Shown here one piece after another: positions 41,783 to 54,446 of a stretch of 64,000 nt of DNA. Source of the stretch: Campanula takesimana (taxonomy: Eukaryota > Streptophyta > Magnoliopsida > Asterales > Campanulaceae); the NCBI GenBank assembly GCA_026119855.1, contig JAOWBW010000182.1, positions 846,297-910,296 on the forward strand, read 5' to 3'. The translations under genes and the position numbers were made by a program. The notes beneath the pieces were generated by a model. The model did not search any database and was not told the origin of the DNA. It saw only the letters and a list, made by a program, of their open reading frames with translations. How positions within the stretch are numbered: the first letter of the stretch is position 1; each line of letters starts with the position of its first letter.

Positions 41783-43082
41783 TGTAGACACCCCGCCTTG
41801 GACCTCTCACCCCGATTGCATACAAAGTATTTTTATTTAACTTATTTTTGTTGATTTCTGTTACTTCGGTTAAGTTCCTAACTGATTCCGTTAGTTTTGG
41901 ACTAAACTGCATAACAGAGTTAACTTTTAGGGTCATTCTGTCATTCTGTCCTTGTCTGCCGCGGGCGCTTCCGGAACTGTTAACGGGCTGCGCGCGCGTC
42001 TCGCCCCTAAAGCGGGACCCGCGCGCCTCCCATTATGGCAGTAACGGATTGCACCTTAGTTCCCTCCCTTTTCTTATTTACAAACATCTTTTCTTGATCA
42101 CAAAAACCATCTTTTTACATCCACATTCATCCCCCCTTTTCTCATTAACTCCCAATCCCAAATTCTAAGCCTTTTCCAAAAACTAATATTTCTTTCATTT
42201 ATTATTTGATTTCTTTTATTTCTTTTATTTTTCTTTTATTCATTTATCTTATTTGTGATTGGCTCATTCCATTTCACATGGATGACCAATTTCCCTCCAT
42301 CATTTCCCTCTCTTTTTTACCTATAAAAACCATCATCTCCTACCTTGGAAGAGGACCTCATTTTTTTGGACTTGGAACTTTCTCTCTACACAAATTCTAT
42401 ATTATTTTCCCTACACAAATTCTCCCAACAAGAGTTTTACGCGACGAAACTCTACACAAATCTCTACACAACAACATCATTTTCAAGTCAAAGTTTGAAG
42501 TCTTCTTTCTAAAGGTACAAGTCTTCTTTTTTTATTCTATTCATGTTCTAGTCAATGTATGCAATCCCCATTAATGGGACATGACCAACATGACTACTTC
42601 ACATATTGAAGTTAGTTAAGGTTATCTCCCTACATTTTAATCTCAACTTTAATTCACCATGTTAATTTCTCTTCATCTCTTAATGTAATTCTTTAACATT
42701 ACTTGGTACATGTAATTTTTATCATTAAATAAATAAAACAATTCTATTTTATTTCCCCTTTATTTCCCCTTTTCTTCTCATCACAATTGTTAGCACATTT
42801 CTATTTAATTAATTGAAGGACATGTAAATATTAGAACACCAATAGTAGCAAGACCCGCGCAAGCGGGGCGGAGTGGGTGTTTAAGTACTTCCCACTCCGT
42901 CACCTAACCCCCGAACCCTTCTCTCCCGAATCTCTGGTTTTGTACATAAATTAGGCTATTTCTAGGTTTTTCTTATGTTCCTTTAAAAACATAGATGGCG
43001 ACTCTAAACAATCTAAAACAAGTTAGACATCCTAGGATAATTCACCGCTCTAGCCAAGTTGTGGTTTCCCGGGGTATCTACA
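41783..43082 (+). repeat. 3' LTR of the gypsy-derived element
   Basis: 1300 bp, near-identical partner of 34130-35430, followed by the target duplication GTATA. Confidence 0.95.
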
Positions 43083-43087
43083 GTATA

Positions 43088-44313
43088 TAAAGGTATGGAC
43101 TAGAATATTGTTTAGGCATAAAACCCTTGTGTACTATTATTGATCATACTACTAGTATTTATACTAGTGATATGCTTGTGTATCAAGCAAATAGAATCCT
43201 AATTGTAAAAATATTCTAGTACAGAGAATTTAAGGAAATACAAAGAAGCTAAGGAAATACAAAGAAGCTAGAATTAGGAAACTAAATAAGCTAGGTAACT
43301 TCCTCTTTATCTCTAACATGTCCCCCGCAAGATGGACGAGCGATGAGTGAGACCAATCTTGACTGTCAGATCTTGAAATCTTGCTCGGAGAAGTGGCTTA
43401 GTAAGGATGTCAGCCAATTGATCTTTGCTGGAGATGAAGGTGACTCGGAGCTTGTGGGATTGAACTAATTCGCGAACGAAGTGGTAGTCCAGACCAAGAT
43501 TTTTCATGCGAGAATGAAAACGAGGATTTGCAGCAACATATGTAGCCCCAAGATTGTCACAAAAAATGACAGGGGAAGAGGTTGAAGGAGTAACTAATTC
43601 ACGGAGCAGATTTTGGACCCAAAGTACTTCTGCTGTAGTTGCAGCAACTGCCCTATACTCAGCTTCAGTGGAAGATCTTGCCAAGGTCTGCTGCTTACGA
43701 GAACTCCAAGAAATGGCATTCTTGCCTAAATAGACAATGTAACCTGTAGTGGATGTATAAGTATCCATGTCACCTTCCCAGTCAGCATCAGTGAAGGAAT
43801 GAAGATAGAGAGGAGACTCTCTATAAATAAGAAGACCATGAGATGATGTCCCCACCAAATAACGAAGTAACCTCTTGAGAGCGAACCAATGATCTTCAGT
43901 AGGGTGTTGCATAAATTGGGAAAGGCGATTAACAGCAAAGGAGATGTCAGGTCGAGTAAGCGATAAGTACTGCAGACTTCCCACAATGGCGCGGTACTCA
44001 GTAGGTTCGGCTAAGGGTGTGCCTTTGTGAGCCGAGAGAGGAGGTTGGGGGGGCATGGGAGTCGGACAAGGCTTGGCTTCATCCATTTTGGTGCGACTTA
44101 ATAAAGGTATGGACTAGAATATTGTTTAGGCATAAAACCCTTGTGTATTATTATTGATCATACTACTAGTAGTTATACTAGTGATATGCTTGTGTATCAA
44201 GCAAATAGAATCCTAATTGTAAAAGTATTCTAGTACAGAGAATTTAAGGAAATACAAAGAAGCTAGAATTAGGAAACTAAATAAGCTAGGTAACTTCCTC
44301 ATTATCTCTAACA
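43088..44313 (-). mobile_element. Internally deleted Ty1/copia element
   Basis: Short LTRs (about 43088-43318, plus 2 bp now at 34128-34129, and 44100-44313) flank the C-terminal part of pol. The duplication GTGTA is at 34123-34127 and 44314-44318, so the left duplication is now 9 kb away because the gypsy-derived element inserted 2 bp inside this LTR. The polypurine tract GCGGGGGACA is beside the left LTR. Gag, protease, integrase and the RT N-terminus are deleted up to about 44098, directly against the right LTR. The left LTR has a 19-bp tandem duplication (AAGGAAATACAAAGAAGCT) that the right one lacks. Confidence 0.85.
43313..44086 (-). pseudogene. Copia RT C-terminus and RNase H, otherwise open frame
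   Basis: 257 codons without a stop. They cover the end of RT (YRAIVGSLQYLSLTRPDIS, NRLSQFMQHP) and RNase H (FTDADWEGD, STTGYIVYLGKNAISWSSRK, SSTEAEYRAVA, FCDNLGATYVAANP, DQLADILTKPL). The YVDD catalytic site is not included, so it is a remnant. The frame remains open upstream of its first Met to the deletion junction at about 44098. Confidence 0.9.
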
Positions 44314-44790
44314 GTGTACAGGTGACTTTGGAATGGCTATGGCTATACGTCAACGGGAGAGGTTAAATCCGGGTAATATTTTTAAGTTCATTTTTGCTGC
44401 TGCTCTTTAATTTCTTAATATAGTTTCTGCTGCTCTTTAATTTATGGATATGGTTGATGTTGCTCATTTAAATTGTAAACTATTTTTATTTACTTACTCC
44501 TTCCGTCCCAAAATGAATATCCTAAGATTTTTCTAGTTTGCTAGAAATTGTTTTGGACATTCATTTTGGGATGGAGGGATTACTATAAATTGATCATTTT
44601 TTTATGTATTTTTATTATAGTTGCTTGGTGGGAACAATTTGGAAATGATTTTCCAGAATTACAAAAGTTTGCGATTCGTGTACTTAGCCAATGTACAAGC
44701 GCAACTGGTTGTGAAAGAAACTGGTACACAGTTGTAGTTGAGAGAGATTTAAGATTGAACTGTTGTAATTTTTTTAGCTATGCTTGGTAG
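44314..44790 (+). pseudogene. hAT transposase, downstream half with dimerisation domain
   Basis: Coding resumes exactly after the copia duplication: TGDFGMAMAIRQRERLNP (to 44372). Then comes an intron (44373-44620, GG|GTAATA to TTATAG|TTG), then AWWEQFGNDFPELQKFAIRV and LSQCTSATGCERNW, the hAT C-terminal dimerisation domain. The frame then decays and is cut by a hAT MITE at 44788. The intron carries an 84-bp Stowaway MITE. Together with 33859-34127 this is one gene split by 10 kb of later insertions. Confidence 0.85.
44497..44580. mobile_element. Small Stowaway MITE in the hAT intron
   Basis: 84 bp with ends CTCCTTCCGTCCCAAAATGA and TCATTTTGGGATGGAGGGA, and TA on both sides. Confidence 0.85.
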
Positions 44791-45217
44791 GGATGACCAA
44801 CGCCGTTTCCGGTTCGGAACCGCCGGTTCCGGTTCGCCATTTATGTGAACCTTAACTGGCCCTTGGTTATACCGGTTCCAGTTCTGGTAATCACAATTCG
44901 GTTCCGGTTCGGTTCCACACTACATTTTTTTTATCATACAATAATGAATAAACAGATTAAAAATTATTGAAAAACAAGGGATTTTTTTTATTTATCATAC
45001 AATAATGAATAAACATGTTAAAATTTATTGAAAAACAAGGGATTTTTATTTTTTTTAATGGAAACGCCAGACCGGTTCCGGTTCGCCATTTATGTGAACC
45101 TTAACCGGCCCTTGGTTACACCGGTTCCGGTTAACTCGCCGGTTCACTCCGGTTCTGGGCTTCTCCGGTCCGGTTCCGGTCCGGTTTTCCAGTTCCGGAC
45201 CGGTTTAGTCATCCCTA
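44788..45217. mobile_element. hAT MITE rich in CCGGTT
   Basis: Ends TAGGGATGAC and GTCATCCCTA are perfect inverted repeats over 10 bp, flanked by ATGCTTGG and ATGCTTGA (7 of 8 identical). The subterminal parts carry many CCGGTTCCGG repeats on both sides of an AT-rich core with a duplicated CATACAATAATGAATAAACA segment. It is 430 bp and non-coding. Confidence 0.9.
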
Positions 45218-45225
45218 ATGCTTGA

Positions 45226-45657
45226 GCAAAGTCGATGTTTGTAGATGTAGGAGAAAAATCAAAAAATGTTCTTTCCCCATTGAACAGATCCAACAACGAT
45301 CTATAAATCAAAGTATTTTTTATTAATTAAATTGGATTACAAATTGATTTTCTTTCCTTGCATTTTATTGTGGATTTATGTGTGATTTTATATTTTTAGT
45401 AGTGACATTGGTGGTGGTGAGCGGAGGGAAGGGGCTAGAAAAGAGAGACGGAGGAGAAGGGGAACAATTGTGGAGATTATAGGTGTGAATTTTTAGTGGA
45501 GGTTGTGGTAGGTGAGTGGTGATGATAGTGTTGAGATGGTTGTGAGTGTTAAATGGATTCTCATGATTCTCTGCATTGCGGTCGATATTGGTTTTAGAGA
45601 CATCAAACAGATGGGAAATGCATCATGTAAATCCTAGTTAAAATTATGTCTACCATC
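45226..45657. other. Spacer after the hAT remnant, no gene seen
   Basis: Possibly the decayed 3' end of the hAT element, then GGTGGT/GGAGG-rich DNA. A Stowaway-type end CTCCCTCCGTCCCAGAAAG lies at 45661 but its partner is not found. Confidence 0.45.
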
Positions 45658-45799
45658 ATACTCCCTCCGTCCCAGAAAGATAGTCCACTTTTAACTTTTT
45701 GACTTCAATACACGTGAACTTTGACCAACTATAAATGTCAATCTAATCATCCTTGTGAAATTCTAAAACTTGTTATTGATTAATCATCAAATGATTTAT

Positions 45800-46020
45800 C
45801 AATCGTGTTCTTAGTAGTTTAGTTGACAACTGTGAACTTACTTGTTGTTAGAACATCTGTGAACCTGTTCTTGGAACAAGTGTGAACTTGTTCTTGGAAC
45901 AAGTGCGAACTTACAATTGCGAACTTACAATTGTGAACTTACAACTGTGAACTTGTTCTTGAAATTTTTTTTTTTTTTTTTTTTTTAAAATGTGAATTTG
46001 TTCGTGGACTAACTGTAAAC
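45800..46020. repeat. Left part of the GTGAAC/GAACTTGTTC repeat array
   Basis: Repeats of TGTGAACTTGTTCTTGGAAC type and half of a 74-bp hairpin unit (ATCGTGTTCTTAGTAGTTTA at 45802). The array is cut at TAAAC by the copia element and resumes at 54447. Confidence 0.8.
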
Positions 46021-47455
46021 TGTTGGGTTTCCAAGTAACATGCGCAGCGGAAAATAGCAATTAAATTTTTTATGAAACCCAAAGCCATGGATCCGTTCAT
46101 ATGATTAAATCAAATACAACATAATGAATAGAAGAAAAACTAACCCTTGATGTCTATGAATTCTAGCTTTGATTTTGGTGAAGAACTTGAAGCTTTATCA
46201 CGGACAAAATTTACGAACTTTGAAGATGATAAAATTCACCCTCTAGCGGTATCCACACCACGAACGAATATCAAGGAGCTTCTTGATCTTAGTTGCTAGA
46301 CCAATAATTATGAAATACACTTTCACAATTTAATAAAGAACTATATGGAATTATTTTGTGAATTATTTTGCTCTTCAATCCAAGATGTCTTGGAACAAAA
46401 TAATAATTCTCTCAAACTCTTTGGAGGCACACAAAACACTAGGGCTAATGGTCTGGCCGAACTTGGCTTTTTATACACAATTAAGACCTATTCCAAATAG
46501 GAACCTTGTGCCAAAAACCTTCCCAAATCGAATTAGGAAATTTTTTGCCGCCAGACCAAGCGCCCGCCTGGTCCAGACCGAGCGCCCGCTCGCTGTCCAG
46601 AAAATCCAGAATTTTCCAAAAATTCCTTTGAGGTCATTCGACCCTAAATTCCAATACAGTCCTTTTATTTAAGATTCGTTCTATTGTGTGTGACCCTCTA
46701 GGATTATACTAAGTTGGCAATGGGCTCAAACATGAAACCATAAGATATGATTAGGTTCTAGCAAACCGTCATACCTACCCAATAGTATAACTAGATACAA
46801 GTTCGCATTCCTTTAGAATATGTCACAATCCTTTTGTCCACGATGTCATTGAACACAAGTCATGGTCAAACAGTCAACTTGTCTTGTTCAATACTTTCTC
46901 GATTCCGAATATGTTGATAATTCAAATGCTATTGATCCAATCAATCCATTTGAGTCCGGCCGAACATTTCATCAACATCATTCCTTCGAGGGGCCCAAGC
47001 TTGACATCTCTCCATGGAGGGACAAATCCATTTAGCTTATTATTCTTCCCAACGGGAATCCGATTATGCCAATCATACCCTTTATAACTACCGTGTTAAG
47101 GTAGCGTTTGAATATGTCAAACACGATGTTCATCAAGTGGAAGACTATAATAACTTCATGTCTAAGGATTCAAATGACATAACTAATATGAGATATATGT
47201 TCGACATAGACCATGACATAAATCTCATACAGCGGGTCATGTCCAGTACCTTGTTCCAAACAAGTACCCATAAATCTAACATGATCATCCCATGATCATT
47301 TAACCTTTATACTAGTGCTTAACAAGTACTAGGGACGGATATTATTATAAGTAAACATGAACAAAAATAATAATCAAAACATCTCTTTATAGATATGAAA
47401 TAAATGATAACAATTACAACGTTTATTAAACGTGCCTAGGGCACCACTACCAACA
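46021..47455 (-). repeat. 3' LTR of the copia element
   Basis: 1435 bp, partner of 53011-54446. It contains GAGCGCCCGC-type GC patches. Open frames in it recur in the other LTR. Confidence 0.95.
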
Positions 47456-47469
47456 ATCTCCCACTTGCC

Positions 47470-50400
47470 CTAGGCCCAATCTCCCATGTATCTAATACCC
47501 ATGGACCTAACATGACCATCATGTTTAGCTTGTAGAAGTCCCTTTGTTAGCGGGTCCGCAACATTGTCATCAGTAGGTACTCTGCATATATTTACGTCTC
47601 CCCTATCAACGATCTCTCGAATGATATGAAAACGCCTAAGTATGTGTTTGGATTTCTGATGTGCTCTTGGTTCCTTTGCTTGAGCAATAGCACCATTATT
47701 ATCGCAATAAAGGTATATTAGATTAGCAATACTAGGAACCACTTCAAGTTCAGTTATGAACTTCTTAATCCAAATAGCTTCCTTTGCAGCATCTGATGCG
47801 GCAATATACTCAGCTTCTGTTGTAGAATCAGCGGTTGTACTTTGCTTTGAACTTTTCCAGCTTACAGCTCCACCATTTAACATAAACACAAAACCCGATT
47901 GCGATCGGCTATCATCTTTATCGGTTTGGAAGCTTGCATCCGTGTAAGCATTTACAACCAGATCATCTTCCATTCCTCCATAGACCAAAAACGAGTCTTT
48001 AGTTCTTCTCAAGTACTTAAGAATCGCTTTTACAGCTATCCAGTGATTTTCGCTAGGGTCGGATTGGTATCTACTTGTCATGCTCAAAGCATAAGATACA
48101 TCCGGCCTAGTACAAATCATGGCATACATGATGGACCCAATTGCCGAAGCATATGGAACATCATTCATCTTCTCACGCTCATCGTTTGTCTTAGGACATT
48201 GAGTCTTGCTTAGAGAAACTCCATGTAACACGGGCAAGGTGCCTCTCTTAGAATTTTCCATACGGAATCTTCTAATGACCTTGTCAATGTATGTACTTTG
48301 GTTTAAACCAAGTAGCCTCCTTGATCTATCTCTATAGATCTTAATGCCAAGTATATATGCGGCTTCACCCATATCTTTCATTACGAAGCATTTTCCTAAC
48401 CAAGTCTTTACGGACTGAAGTGTAGGAACATCGTTTCCAATGACTAATATGTCATCCACGTATAAAATAAGGAATAGCACTATGCTCCCACTAATCTTCT
48501 TGTATACACAAGGCTCATCTTCATTCTTGATGAAACCAAACTCTTTGACCGATTCATCAAAACGGAGATTCCAACTCCTAGAAGCTTGCTTCAATCCATA
48601 GATGGATCTCTGCAATTTAGAATCTTGTTCAAAACCTTCTGGTTGTGTCATATACACATCCTCTTGGAGTTTTCCATTTAGGAAAGCGGTTTTGACGTCC
48701 ATTTGTCATATTTCATAGTCATGATATGCGGCAATGGCAAGCAAAATTCTTATAGACTTGATCATTGCTACGGGTGAAAAGGTTTCATCATAGTCAATAC
48801 CATGAACTTGCCTATAACCCTTCGCTACAAGCCTAGCTTTGTAAGTATGCACCTTCCCATCCATGTCAGTCTTCTTCTTGAAGACCCATTTGCATCCTAT
48901 GGTTTTTACGCCTTCGGGCGCATCAATCAAATTCCAAAACTGATTGTCTTACATGGATTGTAATTCGGATTCCATGGCTCCAAGCCACTTGTCCGAATCA
49001 GGAGAAGACATCGCCTCTTGGTAGGTTGACGGTTCATCATTCTCAATGATTTCTACCTCATTACTATCCGTTACGAGAAATCCATATCTCTCGGGCTCAG
49101 ATCGTAACCTACTAGATCTGCGAGTTGCTTGTGTATTTTGAACAGGTTCCACAACTCCTTGTGGTTCTTGTTCTTGTTCCACTATTGGTTCAATGTTATT
49201 TTCTGGGTCTCGAATTTCTTCAAGATTTATTTTACTCCTACTGATTTCTTTGGAGAGAAACTCTTTCTCTAGAAAGACACCAGTTCGGGCAACAAACACT
49301 TTGTTGTCCTCACGGTTGTAAAAGTAATATCTTCTAGTTTCCTTTGGATATCCCACGAAAATACATTTGTCAGATTTGTGTGCAAGTTTGTCAGAGACAA
49401 GTCTTTTGACAAAGGCTTTGCAACCCTAAATCTTCATGAAAGATAAACAAGTTTTCTTTCCGCTCTACATCTCATATGGAGTCTTTTGAACCGATTTAGT
49501 TGGAACACGATTTAGTGTGAAAACAGCGGTTTCTAGAGCGTAACCCCAAAAGGATATTGGAAGATCAACTTGACTCATCATTGATCGAACCATGTCTAAC
49601 AAAGTCCGATTTCTCCTCTCGGATACACCATTCCATTGTGGTGTTCCGGGTGGAGTCAATTGTGAAACTATTCCACAATTCTTCAGATGATCATCAAATT
49701 CTTGGCTTAAGTATTCTCCACCACGATCTGATCGAAGTGCCTTAATACTTTTGCCAAGTTGTTTTTCTACTTCATTTTGAAATATTATAAATATCTCAAA
49801 TGCTTCACTTTTATGTTTCATTAGGTAAACATACCCAAATCTGCTATAATCATCCGTGAAGGTTATGAAGTATTGAAATCCTCCCCTAGCATTGCTACTT
49901 AATGGTCCGCATACATCGGAATGTATCAACCCCAATAAGTCGCTTGCCCTTTCACCCAACTTGGTAAAAGGTGTCTTAGTCATTTTTCCAAGAAGACACG
50001 ACTCGCAAGTATCATATGACTCGAGGTCACATGAACCTAAAAGTCCGTCCCCATGGAGTTTTGAGATACGCTTCTCATTAATATGACCAAGACGGCAATG
50101 CCATAAATAGGTATGATTTACATCATTAGGTTTAGATTTCTTATTTACATGATAGACCTTGTCATTATTTTCATTCTTGACATCCAAGATATAAAGGCCA
50201 TTAAATGAATTAGCAATACCATAAAGCACATCATTTAAATAAATAGAAAATTTCTTATTCTCAATAAGAAACTTAAAACCTTCATTATCCAAACAAGAAA
50301 TTGAAATAATATTTCTACTTAAATCTGGAACATAATAACAATTGTTCAAAAAAAGAATTAATCCGGAAGGTAAAGTGACTTCATAAGTCCCTACGGCTAA

Positions 50401-51420
50401 TGCAGCAACTCTTGCTCCATTCCCCACGCGTAGGTCTACTTCACCCTCTTTAAGTAGTCTCCTATTCTTTAGACCCTACACATTTAAACAAATGTGAGAA
50501 CCACATCCGGTATCCAATACCCAAGAATCAATGGTAGAAAGGAGAATATCTATCATATAGATACCTGGAGTTAACGCAGCCTTGTTGCCCTTCTTCTTCT
50601 TTTGCCCTTCCAAGAAAGCCTTGCAATTACGTTTCCAACGACCAATTTCTTGACAATGGAAACAGATTGCATCCTTTTGTGAATCGGGTTTTACCTCAGA
50701 AGCCTTGGCAACACTTGCCTTGCTTATCTTGGGTTTGACAACTTTCTTACCCTTTCCTTTGGCACTAGCCTTCTTCCCATCATGAACAAAGAGCACGGGA
50801 GAACCTTTCTCCGCAATCTTCATCTCCGCAGTTTTAAGCATCCCATGCAACTCGGAGAGATTCTTATCCATTCCATGCATGTTATAATTCATCACAAACT
50901 GATTATAACTTTTAGGCAATGAATTAAGAATGAGATCTGTGGCTAGCTCCAATGGGATTGGATAGCCAAGTTTCTCAAGGTGCTCCACATAACCTTTCAT
51001 TTTCAGCATGTGAGGACTCACTTGTTGCCCTTCATTCATTTGGCAAGTAGTGAATGCAACAATGGTCTTGTACCTCTCTTGCCTAGCTTGTTCTTGAAAC
51101 ATGGCTCTTAACTCCACGCCTATCTCATAGGCTTCCAAATGTTCCAAACTTTGTTGGAGTTTTGAGAACATAGTAGCAAGCATGAGACAACTTACATCTC
51201 TAGAATCATTACGATGTTTCTTGTAACTGTCTCTTTCTGCCCTAGGGGCAGTAGGTTCTGGTTCAGCAGGAAGAGGCCCATCGAGAATGTTCAACTTATC
51301 TTCTTGCCTTAGAACAATTCTTAGGCTACGGATCCAATCCATAAAGTTTGTACCATTCTCTTGGATCTTATCCTTCTCAAGGATCGATCGCAACGAAATT
51401 GATTGAGTGTTAGTAGTCAT
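47470..51420 (-). pseudogene. Copia gag-pol polyprotein, one frame with about five stops
   Basis: All fragments lie in a single frame of 1317 codons with no frameshift. Gag (51420-50476) has a knuckle CFHCQEIGRWKRNC in which the usual His is Arg. Protease DTGCGSHIC follows, then a TAG. Integrase (50427-49465) has HCRLGH and CESC, LRSDRGGEYL and PQWNGVSERRNRTL. TAG codons follow near 49462 and 49427, a TAA near 48947 and a TGA near 48704. RT-RNase H (48702-47470) keeps MDVKTAFLNG, the catalytic YVDDILVIGND, YTDASFQTD and TTEAEYIAASDAAKEAIW. Most stops look like TGG or CAG codons changed by C-to-T type transitions. No active enzyme is expected without readthrough. Confidence 0.95.
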
Positions 51421-53010
51421 TATCTACAAATATGCAAAATTTCCAAAATTTAATAAGTACCGGTTTTCATTAAAGAAATAAACAATGTATTTTTCAAACA
51501 AAATACTCCCACTAAATTATATAACCTTCATATACATCCAATGTATAATATAATTTAATTGGGCTAAGATCCAACTTTAATTTAACTTTTGAGTCCACGG
51601 AGGCGGACCGCCCAAAACTAAATTAATTAGGTAGACAATCATGTCAATCATATACCATATGATTATTAGATCCTTTCATGAGATTCTTTGAGAAATCCAA
51701 TTTTTCAAGCATGTTTAATCTCATCTTTTGCCTAGGCCCAAAACTGTTTTGACGCCTAATTAAGTCCAACCATTTTAAACGTATAGGAACTATTCAATTT
51801 AATGCACCTTACGGAGGCAAGCCCACATTAAATTAATGAACCTCATCTTGCTCATACATGAATAAAATTAATGCACCTTGCGGAGGTGAACCCATATCAA
51901 GATTACACATGTATAAACAAGTGTTTTAATCATGGCATGGCAATGAAGGACTTAAAACTTTCTTTGAAGGTTTATCACATATAGCATATAACACATTTAT
52001 GAGCACATAATATAAACATGTTACACATCAAGTTTAGCCACTAAATTAATGTCCATTAATTTAAGCATGATATTTATGTGTCATTAGTTTCTCTATAATT
52101 ATGAGGATGAGACTATTTCAACTTCGGTTATTATCTCCAAATCAAGACAACAAGAAGTGCGGTCGAACTAAGCCATTAGGCAACCACAATCCCGCACTAA
52201 TTCAAGAAACTAAGAAAGTAGTCCATGTGGCCGAAACTAAGCAATAGGTGGTCTCGATGAACGTAGGCCAATTGCATCCATAATTCCACATGGATCTCCA
52301 AACTTTGAATCAAGAACTTTGTTTCTCAATTTTAGCAATTATGAACTCTTCATAATTCTAACTTCGTTTTATCTTTGAAACTTTGATTGCGATCAATTTT
52401 GGGAAACACAATCTCGATGAACGCAGATTAGCCATCCAAAACTTGAACCAATCTAGGAATCACAAGACTAAAACAAATAGGAAAATTAAACCCCAAAATC
52501 CACACACAAACCAACTACCCAAAACCCATTCCAGATCAGCAAGTCTAGACTGGTTCTGTTACTGGTTTTGTTGAATTTATCGAAAATTCCATATTCAGAT
52601 TTTAACCAAAATCAGAACAGATTCTGACGAGCGAGCGCCCGCCTGGTCTTGACCGAGCGCACGCCTGAAGCAAGCGGCCGCCTGGTCTCCAGCGAGCGGG
52701 TGCCTGATAGGTCAGAATGGTACAGAATTTTAAAGTTCGAAAATTTTGTCTCAAAATTATTTTTCCCCGATTATTAAAACTTTGATCTGATCAAAAATTA
52801 ATAATCGAAATAATTCAGAATCCACCATAATTTTTATTGCGATTGAATCGTGCGATTAAAGTTGCAAAACAATAAACCACATAAAATCATAAAACACATA
52901 AGCATCATATATTCCAATATTCATATCATGCTAGGCACATAAACAATTTATATACACATAACATGATCCAAGTATTGAATTAATCAACATGAATGGGGCT
53001 TTGATACCAC
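51421..53010 (-). other. 5' untranslated leader of the copia element
   Basis: 1.59 kb between the 5' LTR and gag. Repeated phrases ACCTTACGGAGG/ACCTTGCGGAGG (51805-51875), and GAGCGCCCGCCTGGTC-like repeats at 52630-52700 that resemble those in the LTR. No gene. Confidence 0.7.
52998..53009 (-). promoter_or_regulatory. Primer binding site of the copia element
   Basis: Minus strand TGGTATCAAAGC, one base from the initiator-Met site, immediately inside the 5' LTR. Confidence 0.85.
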
Positions 53011-54446
53011 TGTTGGGTTTCCAAGTAACATGCGCAGCGGAAAATAGCAATTAAAATTTTTATGAAACCCAAAGCCATGGATCCGTTCATATGATTAAAT
53101 CAAATACAACATAATGAATAGAAGAAAAACTAACCCTTGATGTCTATGAATTCTAGCTTTGATTTTGGTGAAGAACTTGAAGCTTTATCACGGACAAAAT
53201 TCACGAACTTTGAAGATGATAAAATTCACCCTCTAGCGGTATCCACACCACGAACGAATATCAAGGAGCTTCTTGATCTTGGTTGCTAGACCAATAATTA
53301 TGAAACACACTTTCACAATTTAATAAAGAACTATATGGAATTATTTTGTGAATTATTTTGTTCTTCAATCCAAGATGTCTTGGAACAAAATAATAATTCT
53401 CTCAAACTCTTTGGAGGCACACAAAACACTAGGGCTAATGGTCTGGCCGAACTTGGCTTTTTATACACAATTAAGACCTATTCAAAATAGGAACCTTGTG
53501 CCAAAAACCTTCCCAAATCGAATTAGGAAATTTTCTGCCGCCAGACCAAGCGCCCGCCTGGTCCAGACCGAGCGCCCGCTCGCTGTCCAGAAAATCCAGA
53601 ATTTTCCAAAAATTCCTTTGAGGTCCTTCGACCATAAATTCCAATACAGTCCTTTTATTTAAGATTCGTTCTATTGTGTGTGACCCTCTAGGATTATACT
53701 AAGTTGACAATGGGCTCAAACATGAAACCATAAGATATGATTAGGTTCTAGCAAACCGTCATACCTACCCAAATAGTATAACTAGATACAAGTTCGCATT
53801 CCTTTAGAATATGTCACAATCCTTTTGTCCACGATGTCATTGAACACAAGTCATGGTCAAACAGTCAACTTGTCTTGTTCAATACCTTCTCGATTCCGAA
53901 TATGTTGATAATTCAAATGCTATTGATCCAATCAATCCATTTGAGTCCGGCCGAACATTTCATCAACATCATTCCTTCGAGGGGCCCAAGCTTGACATCT
54001 CTCCGTGGAGGGAAAAATCCATTTAGCTTATTATTCTTCCCAACGGGAATCCGATTATGCCAATCATACCCTTTATAACTACCGTGTTAAGGTAGCGTTT
54101 GAATATGTCAAACACGATGTTCATCAAGTGGAAGACTATAATAACTTCATGTCTAAGGATTCAAATGACATAACTAATATGAGATATATGTTCGACATAG
54201 ACCATGACATAAATCTCATACAGCGGGTCATGTCCAGTACCTTGTTCCAAACAAGTACCCATAAATCTAACATGATCATCCCATGATCATTTGGACTTTA
54301 TACTAGTGCTTAACAAGTACTAGGGACGGAGATTATTATAAGTAAACATGAACAACAATAATAATCAAAACATCTCTTTATAGATATGAAATAAATGATA
54401 ACAATTACAACGTTTATTAAACAAGTCTAGGGCACCACTACCAACA
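53011..54446 (-). repeat. 5' LTR of the copia element
   Basis: 1436 bp, partner of 46021-47455, followed by TAAAC. Confidence 0.95.

Larger units (their letters stand above)
34130..43082 (+). mobile_element. Gypsy-derived non-autonomous element with gag-like ORF (LARD-like)
   Basis: LTRs of about 1.30 kb (34130-35430 and 41783-43082) run from TGTAGACACCCC to GGGTATCTACA and differ at few sites. The 5-bp duplication is GTATA (34125-34129, 43083-43087). A primer site TGGCGACTCCGCTGGGGA is 1 bp inside the 5' LTR. The 6.35-kb interior has one gag-like frame (36641-37324) and no protease, integrase or RT. A 118-bp higher-order tandem array sits just before the 3' LTR. The gag knuckle and the array position fit a Tat/Ogre-type gypsy derivative, which I infer. 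Confidence 0.85.
46021..54446 (-). mobile_element. Full-length Ty1/copia element, inactivated by stop codons
   Basis: LTRs are 46021-47455 and 53011-54446, with TGTTGG and CCAACA termini. The duplication TAAAC is at 46016-46020 and 54447-54451. The primer site is 52998-53009 (minus strand TGGTATCAAAGC), and the polypurine tract is just right of 47455 (minus strand AGTGGGAGAT). It is 8.4 kb long. The polyprotein 51420-47470 keeps the order gag, protease, integrase, RT, RNase H, which is the copia order. LTRs differ by roughly one to two per cent by eye. Confidence 0.95.

Noticed and set aside
40952..41787. Three overlapping long open frames (up to 227 codons)
   Set aside because: All three frames are open through a tandem array whose period is 118 bp (not a multiple of three). 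The translations are permutations of the same repeat, with no domain.
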